Assembly (NCBI GenBank): GCA_903824725.1
Contig: CAIJXU010000040.1
Coordinates: 1 to 52,135, forward strand
Direction: 5' to 3'
Length of the DNA stretch: 52,135 nucleotides
From: an uncultured Bacteroidota bacterium
GTDB lineage: Bacteria; Bacteroidota; Bacteroidia; Chitinophagales; Chitinophagaceae
Position 1 is the stretch's first letter. Each line of letters begins with the position of its first letter. Shown piece after piece: positions 15,593 to 23,901 of this stretch. Both the position numbers and the translations under genes were made by a program. The notes under the pieces were generated by a model that worked only from the letters and a program-made list of their open reading frames with translations, was not told where the DNA came from and did not search any database.

Positions 15593-16513
15593 TTATTTGA
15601 GCAACTGATTTAAGGCATCATTCATGTTTGGGAAATCAAATTCAAATCCAGCTGCTTGAATTTTAGCACTGGATACATTGGCGCTTTTTAATACTTCAAT
15701 GCTCATTTCACCAAGCATGATTTTTAACATGAAGGCTGGTACTGGAATAGGAATATAAAATCCTCTCATTTTTTTTGTGATGGCAATGACTAGTTCTTTA
15801 TTACTGATGGGACTAGGTGCCACTGCATTGTAAACTCCTTTTATGAAGGTTTGCTCGATACAAAAATGAATCATCTTACTTACATCTGCTTCATGAATCC
15901 AACTAACAATTTGCTTCCCATCTCCTAAAATAGTTGCCATTCCAAAACGAGCTGGCTTTACAAATTCAAGAAAAGCACCTCCCTTTATATTTAAAATAAT
16001 GCCCAATCTCAATGTCACATATCTAATGTCTGTATTTTGTAAACTGTGTAAACTTTGTTCCCACTGTTGACAGGTATCTCCTAAAAAGGAATGATCCACC
16101 CTATCTTGCTCTGCGAATCCATTCATTAAACTTTGCTTTGTATCTGGACCATACCAACCTATCGCCGATGCGGCAATCACGGTTTTTACATGATGCGAGG
16201 TTTCAGTTAAGGTCTTTGCTAATAATTTCCCTGACAATACCCTACTTTCTAAAATTTCTTTTTTTCGTTGTGCAGTCCATCTTTTATCTGCTACCCCTTC
16301 GCCTGCTAAATGCACAATGGTATCAGCTTGTGCAATGGCCAATGGATCAATATAACCTTTTGCAATATCCCAAATGGCATAGGTTAAATTGGGGTGTGTC
16401 GATTGCTTTAATCGCCTAGTCAAGATGATGACGCGATAACCCTTGCTTAATAAAAAATGGGTGAGTGAACTGCCTACCATTCCTGTTCCCCCTGTAATTA
16501 ATACTGTGTGCAT
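15593..16513 (-). CDS. TIGR01777-family NAD-dependent epimerase-like protein
   Basis: Extended short-chain dehydrogenase-fold protein (YfcH/SulA-like group) of unknown substrate. The N-terminal VLITGGTGMVGSSLTHFL binds NAD(P); LAGEGVADKRWTAQRKKEI and ASAIGWYG are family marks, the latter with the Tyr of the active site. The C-terminal part ends with the domain of unknown function found in this family (ANVSSAKIQAAGFEF). I start at 16513 (306 aa); the ATG at 16528 adds five residues and cannot be excluded. It is convergent with the FadN-type gene and lies downstream of the dcw terminator. Confidence 0.88.
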   Translation of the reverse strand: MHTVLITGGTGMVGSSLTHFLLSKGYRVIILTRRLKQSTHPNLTYAIWDIAKGYIDPLAIAQADTIVHLAGEGVADKRWTAQRKKEILESRVLSGKLLAKTLTETSHHVKTVIAASAIGWYGPDTKQSLMNGFAEQDRVDHSFLGDTCQQWEQSLHSLQNTDIRYVTLRLGIILNIKGGAFLEFVKPARFGMATILGDGKQIVSWIHEADVSKMIHFCIEQTFIKGVYNAVAPSPISNKELVIAITKKMRGFYIPIPVPAFMLKIMLGEMSIEVLKSANVSSAKIQAAGFEFDFPNMNDALNQLLK

Positions 16514-16530
16514 TGGATAAAGGTACATAA

Positions 16531-16566
16531 AAACAAAAAACCCGCCTCGATAAATCGAGACGGGTT
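16531..16566 (-). terminator. Terminator closing the dcw cluster after ftsZ
   Basis: On the minus strand a 13-bp stem (16566-16554 with 16551-16539) has one G-U pair and a 2-nt spacer between its arms, so the true loop is slightly larger. It is followed by T-rich sequence (16540-16531). This is the strongest hairpin in the window and marks the end of the 16.6-kb division operon. Confidence 0.9.
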
Positions 16567-16597
16567 ACAACTAAAATCAACTATACATAAAACAAGA

Positions 16598-18802
16598 TCA
16601 ATCTGGTTTTTTACCATCCATAAAAGTATTGATGGTTGAAATTTGTGTTTGGTTATTTTCATCCTTATCCACTGTGTATTTACTATAATAGTTTTCAACA
16701 GAAGCCATCGTGTTACCAAACATATCCATATTGCGCCTTACATAGGCAGGTACCGATTCAAAATCATTATTAGGATCATTACCATTATTAATATTGAATG
16801 ATAAATTCCTTAATTTTTGAATACGCTCTGCTACTTTTTTTCTTTGCTCTTCGGCATTATCCAAAGGCATATCGTAATTAGCATGTTGAGATACTTGCGC
16901 AACAGGTGTATTGGATTCCTCTCTCATCACTAATTGCATAGTAGGCTCCTCTTCGTATCGGAAAGAAGTTTCAAATGCCACTTCGGCTAGCGCAGCTGGT
17001 TCTTCTATTGGTGCAGTATACATTTCAACAGGCGCAACTAGTTCAGCCATCACTTCTTCTTCCATCATCTCTTCTTCCATGATTTCTTCTTCTAATACAT
17101 ACTCTTCCTCGATATATACCTCCTCTTCTATTTCTTCTTCTAATACTTCCTCTTCTTCAATTAGCTCCATTACTGGCTCCAATTCTATTTCCGCTTCGAT
17201 GGTTTCTTCTTCCTCCTCGGCATAAATATTAGTGGGCTTATTCAATATGAAATCTTGCGCTAATAAAGTTTCAGGAGTCATATTTAATGCAAAAACTTCT
17301 TCCTCCTCCTCTTCTTCAACTAGCTCCTCCATTTCAACTTCATCCATTTCATCTTCTTCTATTTCGTCGGCAACCAGTTCCTCCATTTCATCCTCAATCA
17401 CTAAGCTTGGCATATATTCAATTTGCTCAAATGCCATTACTACTGGAGCCTCCTCCACTTCTTCAGCAACTTCTTCTTCCAACTCAGCTTCTAATTCTTC
17501 TTCGATTCTATCTGCAGCTTCAATCGAAACCACTGCATTCAAATCCCATATTGCATCATAATTTTCTAATTCCACTTCTGCAGTCACTTCCTCTTCTATT
17601 GTTTCCTCTTCCACAACTGGAGCTTCGACGATAGGGTCTTGATCAAAAGAAAAATGAATAGGTGTTTGTTCAGTTTGGTCTAAAATAAAATGATCTTGAT
17701 TTTGGTCTGTTGATTCATTGCTTAATGGCTCCTCTTTGATTTGCACAGATGCTGCTGCATCTGTGACCAATGTCATCACAATTTTTTCCTCAATAGGAGC
17801 CTCCGCTTTTTTTGGTACTTCTGTTTTAAATGGATCCTTACCTTCAAATCCAGTCGCAATAAGTGTAATACCTAATTTCTTATCTAGTGTTGAATCATAT
17901 CCCATTCCCATGATGACATCAGAATGTTCGCCAGTGCGTGCGCGTAAAAATTCATTGATGGTTTCTAATTCATCCATACTACACTCATAATCACCTTCGG
18001 CACTATTAATATTTAATAAAATCCATTTTGCACCTTTAATATCATTGTCATTTAATAAAGGAGAATTCAAAGCTTCTTCAATGGCTCTTTGTGCTCTGTT
18101 CTCCCCTTCTACTTCTGCTTTACCTAAGATGGCAACACCCCCATTTTTCATTACGGTACATACATCCGCAAAATCAACAATGATATGCCCACGGCTATTA
18201 ATAACATCGGTGATACATTTAGCTGCAGTCGCCAAAACATTGTCTGCTTTGGTGAAAGCTTCTTTCATTTTTAAATTGCCATATTGAACGCGTAATTTAT
18301 CATTTGAAATCACCAAAAGAGTATCTACCAATGGTTTCAAAGCATTGATTCCTTCTTCCGCTTGTTTTTGACGACGGGGCCCTTCAAAACTAAAAGGCGT
18401 TGTGACGATACCTACTGTTAGTATCCCTAAGTCTTTACAAATTTGTGCGATAATGGGTGCGCCACCCGTTCCTGTTCCACCACCCATTCCTACTGTGATG
18501 AAGGCCATGCGCGTATTGACTTCTAAAATTTTTCTAATTTCCTCCAATGATTCTTCTGTTGCTAATTTACCAACTGAAGGATCGGCACCCGCACCAAGAC
18601 CTTGGGTCAAATGGGGTCCTAATTGAATTTTGTTTGGCACTTCGCTTTGTTCGATGGCCTTAGAATCGGTATTGCAAATAATAAAATCAACGCCTTCAAT
18701 ATCCTGCTTAAACATAAAGTTTACAGCATTACTACCACCGCCCCCTACGCCGAGGACTTTAATGATAGATGATTTTTGTTTAGGCAAGTCAAATTGAATC
18801 AT
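16598..18802 (-). CDS. ftsZ: Cell division protein FtsZ with a long acidic linker
   Basis: Tubulin-like GTPase that builds the cytokinetic Z ring. The GTPase and C-terminal globular domains fill residues 1-325: GVGGGGSNAVN at the N-terminus, tubulin signature GGGTGTG at 107-113, and VDFADV in the T7 loop. A linker of about 315 residues follows (about 330-645). In 401-600 I count about 84 Glu/Asp in 200 positions and only two Lys/Arg. The conserved C-terminal peptide, ESVPAYVRRNMD (682-693), binds FtsA-type partners in other bacteria; here about 40 more residues follow it. At 734 aa this is far longer than usual FtsZ (about 350-500). It ends the dcw cluster. Confidence 0.97.
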   Translation of the reverse strand: MIQFDLPKQKSSIIKVLGVGGGGSNAVNFMFKQDIEGVDFIICNTDSKAIEQSEVPNKIQLGPHLTQGLGAGADPSVGKLATEESLEEIRKILEVNTRMAFITVGMGGGTGTGGAPIIAQICKDLGILTVGIVTTPFSFEGPRRQKQAEEGINALKPLVDTLLVISNDKLRVQYGNLKMKEAFTKADNVLATAAKCITDVINSRGHIIVDFADVCTVMKNGGVAILGKAEVEGENRAQRAIEEALNSPLLNDNDIKGAKWILLNINSAEGDYECSMDELETINEFLRARTGEHSDVIMGMGYDSTLDKKLGITLIATGFEGKDPFKTEVPKKAEAPIEEKIVMTLVTDAAASVQIKEEPLSNESTDQNQDHFILDQTEQTPIHFSFDQDPIVEAPVVEEETIEEEVTAEVELENYDAIWDLNAVVSIEAADRIEEELEAELEEEVAEEVEEAPVVMAFEQIEYMPSLVIEDEMEELVADEIEEDEMDEVEMEELVEEEEEEEVFALNMTPETLLAQDFILNKPTNIYAEEEEETIEAEIELEPVMELIEEEEVLEEEIEEEVYIEEEYVLEEEIMEEEMMEEEVMAELVAPVEMYTAPIEEPAALAEVAFETSFRYEEEPTMQLVMREESNTPVAQVSQHANYDMPLDNAEEQRKKVAERIQKLRNLSFNINNGNDPNNDFESVPAYVRRNMDMFGNTMASVENYYSKYTVDKDENNQTQISTINTFMDGKKPD

Positions 18803-18833
18803 TTTCTTGTTTTTAGATGGGTTAGTTAGATGG

Positions 18834-18846
18834 TTAGTTGTTAGTT
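18834..18846 (+). repeat. TTAGTTGTTAGTT repeat in the ftsA-ftsZ gap
   Basis: The 115-bp ftsA-ftsZ gap contains tandem TTAGTT-type units over about 18821-18850. The 13-mer TTAGTTGTTAGTT at 18834-18846 recurs exactly at 20323-20335 in the ftsA-ftsQ gap, overlapping the ftsQ stop. Function unknown; simple-sequence drift is possible. Confidence 0.6.
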
Positions 18847-18916
18847 AGTTATGTCGAAAATAGCCCTTTTAGAATTTATTCTACTTGTTTTTTATAACCA
18901 TAATGTGGGTAAATAT

Positions 18917-20311
18917 TTATGGTAATGGATTGTCTGCTTCTTCGCTAAATATTTCAATTAAATTGTTTTTAAAGCGATCCCAAAACTTCATTCTTTTTCC
19001 AATTTGCTCTGGTGTTAAAGTAGTAGGGGCCGGTTGTTTTTCAACTTTAGTTGAACTTAAAGAATTAGCAGCACTTGGATTTACAGTCAATGATTTAGGC
19101 ACTTCCACGCGCTTAAAGGTTTCTGTAAATACCTTATAATTTTGCTCGTAATCATTGTATCCCTTCAAGATTAATCCGATACAAGTTGAATACATTGGTT
19201 TTTTTAATTCATCAATGTGATTAGGTGCCAAATGTTCATTCGGTAATCCAATGCGTGCATTTAAACCCGTAATATATTCGGTTAATTGTATCAAATGCTT
19301 TAATTGAGATCCGCCACCTGTCAAAATCACACCCCCATTTAATTGACGGCTATCCAAACCCACTTGCTTTAAATGATAGGTTACAAAATCTAATATCTCA
19401 CTCATTCTAGCTTGAATAATTCCTGCTAAACTTTTCACACTTATTTCCTTAGCGGGCATTCCCTTTAATCCTGGGATTGTTACATAGGCATTGGCTTTTG
19501 CTTCATCTGCTAAAGCACTTCCAAACTGTACTTTCATGGCTTCGGCTTGGCTTTTTAATACGCCTAATCCAAGACGGATATCATTTGTGATATTTTCACC
19601 ACCAAAAGGAATCACTGCAGTATGTTTTAAAATACCATCATAAAATACAGCAAGATCACTGGTTCCACCGCCAATATCTAGTATCGCTACTCCTGCTTCT
19701 AAATCAATATCGCTCATCACCGCACTAGCAGAAGCCAATGGTTGTAGTACTAAATCTTTAGTCACCAATCCACTTCTTTCTACCGAACGATTAATATTAC
19801 GGATGGCATTTCTATCTCCAGTAAGAATTAAAAAATTAGCTCCTACTTTTACGCCATTGACACCCACCGGCTCTTTCACATTGGGGTTATTGTCCACATG
19901 AAATTCTTGTGGAATAACATCAATAATTTGATCTCCTGCTGGTATAAATGTTTTGCGTTGGTTGTTGATTAATTGCTCAATCTCCCAAGGCTGAATTTCG
20001 TTTTCAGCATCTTGACGCACCATATCACCACGGGTTTGTAAACTTTTAATATGATGTCCTGCAATACCCACAAACACTTCATTGATCTCTAAATCGGGGT
20101 TGCTTAATTGACAGTTTTGAAGGGCTTGTTGAATGGCCTTAATAGTTTGATCAATATTTAAGACTTGACCATGTTGCACACCGTTACTATTGGCACGGCC
20201 AAAGCCTAAAATTTCTAATTTGCCGAACTCATTTTTTCTACCTGCAATGGCAGCAATTTTGGTTGTGCCAATATCTAGTCCCACAATGATGGGCGATTCA
20301 TTTTGACTCAT
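18917..20311 (-). CDS. ftsA: Cell division protein FtsA
   Basis: Actin-like ATPase that tethers FtsZ to the membrane and recruits later division proteins. Phosphate-1 motif GLDIGTTKIAAIAG lies at the N-terminus, the 1C/SHS2 region follows (EINEVFVGIAGHHIKS), and then ILDIGGGTSDLAVF (phosphate-2) and VILTGGGSQL (adenosine motif). The last residues, MKFWDRFKNNLIEIF, form the amphipathic helix expected to bind the membrane. The 464-aa length is slightly above the E. coli protein because of a variable stretch before that helix. It starts 11 nt after the ftsQ stop; a 114-nt gap follows before ftsZ, the largest inside the cluster. Confidence 0.96.
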   Translation of the reverse strand: MSQNESPIIVGLDIGTTKIAAIAGRKNEFGKLEILGFGRANSNGVQHGQVLNIDQTIKAIQQALQNCQLSNPDLEINEVFVGIAGHHIKSLQTRGDMVRQDAENEIQPWEIEQLINNQRKTFIPAGDQIIDVIPQEFHVDNNPNVKEPVGVNGVKVGANFLILTGDRNAIRNINRSVERSGLVTKDLVLQPLASASAVMSDIDLEAGVAILDIGGGTSDLAVFYDGILKHTAVIPFGGENITNDIRLGLGVLKSQAEAMKVQFGSALADEAKANAYVTIPGLKGMPAKEISVKSLAGIIQARMSEILDFVTYHLKQVGLDSRQLNGGVILTGGGSQLKHLIQLTEYITGLNARIGLPNEHLAPNHIDELKKPMYSTCIGLILKGYNDYEQNYKVFTETFKRVEVPKSLTVNPSAANSLSSTKVEKQPAPTTLTPEQIGKRMKFWDRFKNNLIEIFSEEADNPLP

Positions 20312-20322
20312 TTGTATGTATT

Positions 20323-20335
20323 TTAGTTGTTAGTT
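20323..20335 (+). repeat. TTAGTTGTTAGTT repeat in the ftsQ-ftsA gap
   Basis: Exact second copy of the 13-mer found at 18834-18846. It overlaps the ftsQ stop codon, so part of it encodes the Thr/Asn end of FtsQ. Confidence 0.6.
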
Positions 20336-21414
20336 GTAGTTGTTTTGGAAGCAATCTTCGTGGGCATTAATGCCTTTGCAGACTTCTTCTTAATGATTAA
20401 CGATTTATTATTTTGTTTATTGTTTTTTATAGGTCCTATTTTTTTGACTTTTACCCCTTTTTGATCCACCTTGTTTTTCAATATCCTCTTTTCTTTTTTC
20501 AAGGTATCCTTTACCTTTTTTGGAGACGATATAACAGTGTCTTTTACAATTTTAGCAGCCGTCACCGTAACGATAGTATCCTTTTGCTCAGCCAATAAAA
20601 TTGATTTTTGAAAAGGCAATATCCCTGGGGTATATTGTATCGGTTGCATTCCCTTTTTGAGTGCTACAATTTGCTGATCAAATCGACAATCCAATACCTG
20701 GTATGCGTTAATGCCACTTTGAACCCAAACCCTTTTATAAAAAGTATATAATCTATTTAATTTGTCTTCCAAATTATCAACCGATCCAAGTAATACTAAA
20801 TGATCTCCCAAACTTGGAATGAATTGAAAATCACCATTAGGTTCAACGTTAATTTGCGCTACTTGAGCAGTGAAAAAGCTGTCTTTTATAATCGTATTTG
20901 AAAAAGTAAGTATGTCGTTTAGTAAAGTGCTATCTGGCGCAGAAAGCTTATCCTGATCTGTTGGGAATCCAGTAAATACAGGTAAACGCAATACGGTAAG
21001 TTGTTTTAAAGGTAATCGCCAACCTTCATTATCAATATAAAATGAACCTCCTGATAAAGTAAATACTCGAGCAATGGGTTTTCTTTGTTCTATTTTTACT
21101 TCAAGTACTTGTTGGTTATCCGTAAACAATTCCGCATTTTTTATCCATCTTATTTTCTCTAAGTTTTTTTCAATCTGTGTTAAATTAACCCCTTCCAATA
21201 CCGTCCCCATTGCGATGCCTTGGTCCTTTAGGATTTGTGTGATTTCTTTTTCATCCATAAACAAAGCGGTGGTCGTTTCGCCTACCAATTCCACTTGAAT
21301 ACGGGTAATTTTTTTGGTCACTTTGGCTTTCCAAGCAATGACAAATAAAACGATGAGCGCAGCACCCATCATACTCCACAAAATTTTAATTAATATGTTT
21401 TTCCAGTTTCTCAT
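20323..21414 (-). CDS. ftsQ: Cell division protein FtsQ with Lys-rich tail
   Basis: Bitopic inner-membrane divisome protein that links early and late division proteins. There is a short cytoplasmic N-terminus, one membrane helix at about residues 8-28, a POTRA domain (about 35-105) and a beta domain. From about residue 275 on there is a periplasmic tail rich in Lys and Thr (IVKDTVISSPKKVKDTLKK is part of it), absent from E. coli FtsQ. Sequence similarity in this family is low; the call rests on topology, POTRA-like pattern and position between murC and ftsA. The start overlaps the murC stop by 4 nt (ATGA). Confidence 0.88.
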   Translation of the reverse strand: MRNWKNILIKILWSMMGAALIVLFVIAWKAKVTKKITRIQVELVGETTTALFMDEKEITQILKDQGIAMGTVLEGVNLTQIEKNLEKIRWIKNAELFTDNQQVLEVKIEQRKPIARVFTLSGGSFYIDNEGWRLPLKQLTVLRLPVFTGFPTDQDKLSAPDSTLLNDILTFSNTIIKDSFFTAQVAQINVEPNGDFQFIPSLGDHLVLLGSVDNLEDKLNRLYTFYKRVWVQSGINAYQVLDCRFDQQIVALKKGMQPIQYTPGILPFQKSILLAEQKDTIVTVTAAKIVKDTVISSPKKVKDTLKKEKRILKNKVDQKGVKVKKIGPIKNNKQNNKSLIIKKKSAKALMPTKIASKTTTTNN

Positions 21415-22775
21415 TTAGTCGGAGTAAGTAAGTCTTTAATTTGATTAATACAAACATCAATATCTCCAGCCCCTGCCATCACAATTAATTTATCAGTACT
21501 AGTTGCAGCCCATTGCAACAATGCCTCTTTTGACATGACTTGCTTTTTTGAAATGGTCATTTTGCTAATGAGCATGTCACTACTCACTCCTTCAATAGGC
21601 AATTCCCTTGCTGGATAAATGGGTAATAAAATAACTTCATCTGCCTTATCCAATGTGGCAACAAATCCATCACATTGATCCTGTGTTCTACTGTATAAAT
21701 GAGGTTGAAATACAAGCACCATTTTTTCACCAGGATAAATACTTCTAACACCTGATATTAATGCATTTAACTCCTCTGGATGATGGGCGTAATCATCGAT
21801 CAATACTTTAGTAGGTGTTTTAACTTTGTATTCGAATCGGCGTTTTACCCCTTTAAAATCTGCAATAGCCAATTTAATTTTTTCTTCGTCAATACCCAAT
21901 GTTAACGCGATAGCAATAGCAGCTGTTGCATTTTCAACATTATGCAATCCACCCATATTGAGTATTACATCATACAACACTCCACCTGGATGTACAATAT
22001 CAAATGTATAAGAACCATCTAATACTTTTAAATTTTTAGTATGGTAAGATGCATTTAGTTGATCATATCCATAAGTGTGTATGTTTTTATTATTTGTATC
22101 CGTCACTACCGTTGTTCCCCATTTTTGAATTAAAGTGCCACCTACTTTAATTTTATCCGCATATTGTCCAAAAGCTTTTAATACTTCTTCGGCAGTGCCA
22201 TAAATGTCTAAATGATCAGGATCTACTGCAGTAATCACTGCAATATTGGGAGCTAATTTTAAAAAGCTACGATCATATTCATCCGCTTCCACCACCACTA
22301 CATTGCGTTCGTGGCTCCAAAAATTAGTATTATAATTTGATGCAATACCTCCTAAAAAAGCATTACATCCATATCCAGTATGTCTTAAAATATGCGCTGT
22401 CATTGAAGTTGTCGTCGTTTTACCATGCGTGCCAGCAATACCAATAGTGAAAGCATTTTCAGTCACCCATTGCAATACATCACTTCGCTTTACTACATTA
22501 TATCCATGGTCTCTGTAATAATTCAACTCCAAATGGGTTGCTGGAACTGCTGGGGTATAAACAATAACTGTAGCCGCTTTGTCAATTTGATTTATATCAT
22601 CTTCAAAATGAATTTGAATTCCTTCTTTTATTAAATCATCCGTTAATGAAGTGGGCGTTTTGTCATATCCAGAAACATTAACTCCTTGTGTATTAAAATA
22701 CCTTGCTAACGCACTCATTCCAATGCCACCAATGCCAATAAAGTAAATGTTTTTTATATTCGTTAACGGGTTCAT
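21411..22775 (-). CDS. murC: UDP-N-acetylmuramate--L-alanine ligase MurC
   Basis: Adds L-alanine to UDP-MurNAc, the first amino acid of the peptidoglycan stem, in the cytosol. The N-terminal Rossmann domain has FIGIGGIGMSALARYF; the ATP loop is GIAGTHGKTTTTSM; EADEYDRSF, DPDHLDIYG and DDYAHHPEELNAL are MurC-specific active-site segments. 454 aa, normal length. It follows murG by 16 nt and overlaps ftsQ by 4 nt. murB and ddl, often near murC in other phyla, are absent here. Confidence 0.97.
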   Translation of the reverse strand: MNPLTNIKNIYFIGIGGIGMSALARYFNTQGVNVSGYDKTPTSLTDDLIKEGIQIHFEDDINQIDKAATVIVYTPAVPATHLELNYYRDHGYNVVKRSDVLQWVTENAFTIGIAGTHGKTTTTSMTAHILRHTGYGCNAFLGGIASNYNTNFWSHERNVVVVEADEYDRSFLKLAPNIAVITAVDPDHLDIYGTAEEVLKAFGQYADKIKVGGTLIQKWGTTVVTDTNNKNIHTYGYDQLNASYHTKNLKVLDGSYTFDIVHPGGVLYDVILNMGGLHNVENATAAIAIALTLGIDEEKIKLAIADFKGVKRRFEYKVKTPTKVLIDDYAHHPEELNALISGVRSIYPGEKMVLVFQPHLYSRTQDQCDGFVATLDKADEVILLPIYPARELPIEGVSSDMLISKMTISKKQVMSKEALLQWAATSTDKLIVMAGAGDIDVCINQIKDLLTPTK

Positions 22776-22791
22776 TTTACTACTAGTCGTT

Positions 22792-23901
22792 TTATATGTG
22801 TTTTAAAATTTGTTCAGCAATGACTTCATCTGCATTCGTATATGCAAAGTCCTTGACTTTTACTTGCATCTCTTGTATTGCTTTATCATCCTGACTCAAA
22901 TGTTGTAATAAGTGGATTAAATTTTCGTCTACTTCATTATCCTTGACCATATAAGCAGCTCCTTTACTTACCAATGCCATAGCATTAAAAGTTTGGTGAT
23001 CCTCGGCTGCATGAGGATAAGGAACAAATATGCTGGCCTTTCCTGTAACTGCAATTTCAGCTACCGCCATGGCTCCTGAACGACTCACGACAACATCTGC
23101 GGCAGTGTAAGCCGCACTCATATCATCAATAAAGGGACTTACAAAAACATTTGGAAAGGAAGCTGCAGCATTCAAATAAACATTTGCATCGGGCTTACCT
23201 GTTTGCCAAATGAGTTGCACTTGCAGTTTCGCTAATAGGGCTAAATTTTTCTGAATTGTTTTATTGATAGACTTGGCTCCTAAACTTCCGCCCATAATCA
23301 ATATTGTTTTTTTATTAGGATGCAATCCAAAATATAATAACGCCGCTAATTGATTGAATTTAGAATGTATAATATTTTGTCGAACTGGATTCCCCGTAAT
23401 CATTATTTTACTTGAAGGAAAAAAGGTCTCCATTCCTTTTGTACCAGTAAAAATTTGCGTTGCCTCTGCGCCTAACCACTGATTGGCTTTTCCTGCAAAT
23501 GCATTGGACTCATGTATAAAGTTAGGAATGGAAAGCATTTGCGCTTGTTTTAAAACAGGGTAACTGGAATAGCCCCCCACTCCAAAAACAGCATTGGGTT
23601 TGAATTTTTTAAAAATCGATTTTACTTGGAAATAACTTTTTATTAATTTCCATGGCAATGTTATATTTTTTAAAATTTGTGTTCTATTAAAACCAGCTAT
23701 GGTAATGCCTATGATGTTAAATCCTGCTTGAGGCACTTTTTCCATTTCCATTTTTCCAAGGGCGCCTACAAATAAAATAGCCGCAGTAGGTTGTAATTTT
23801 TGAATAGCCTGCGCTACTGCAATGGCTGGGAAGATATGTCCTCCAGTGCCTCCGCCCGCAATGATGATGCGAATATTTTTATGCAGTGGGTTGGATGACA
23901 T
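22792..23901 (-). CDS. murG: Lipid II synthase MurG
   Basis: Glycosyltransferase adding GlcNAc to lipid I on the inner face of the cytoplasmic membrane. The N-terminal IIIAGGGTGGHIFPAIAVA is the glycine-rich loop, FGVGGYSSYP a membrane-association region, and ILIMGGSLGAKSIN with SRSGAMAVAEIAVTGKASIFVPYPHAAEDHQ form the UDP-GlcNAc site. I start at 23901 (369 aa, MSSNPLHKN) because the ATG at 23934 would add 11 residues and enlarge the ftsW overlap from 23 to 56 nt. The overlap suggests coupled translation. Confidence 0.96.
   Translation of the reverse strand: MSSNPLHKNIRIIIAGGGTGGHIFPAIAVAQAIQKLQPTAAILFVGALGKMEMEKVPQAGFNIIGITIAGFNRTQILKNITLPWKLIKSYFQVKSIFKKFKPNAVFGVGGYSSYPVLKQAQMLSIPNFIHESNAFAGKANQWLGAEATQIFTGTKGMETFFPSSKIMITGNPVRQNIIHSKFNQLAALLYFGLHPNKKTILIMGGSLGAKSINKTIQKNLALLAKLQVQLIWQTGKPDANVYLNAAASFPNVFVSPFIDDMSAAYTAADVVVSRSGAMAVAEIAVTGKASIFVPYPHAAEDHQTFNAMALVSKGAAYMVKDNEVDENLIHLLQHLSQDDKAIQEMQVKVKDFAYTNADEVIAEQILKHI

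Noticed and set aside
16911..17634. Plus-strand Ser- and Pro/Leu-rich open frames opposite the FtsZ linker
   Set aside because: They are antisense shadows: GAA/GAG codons of the acidic linker read as Ser, Phe or Leu codons on the other strand. No promoter box, no family resemblance, and the ftsZ frame is continuous.
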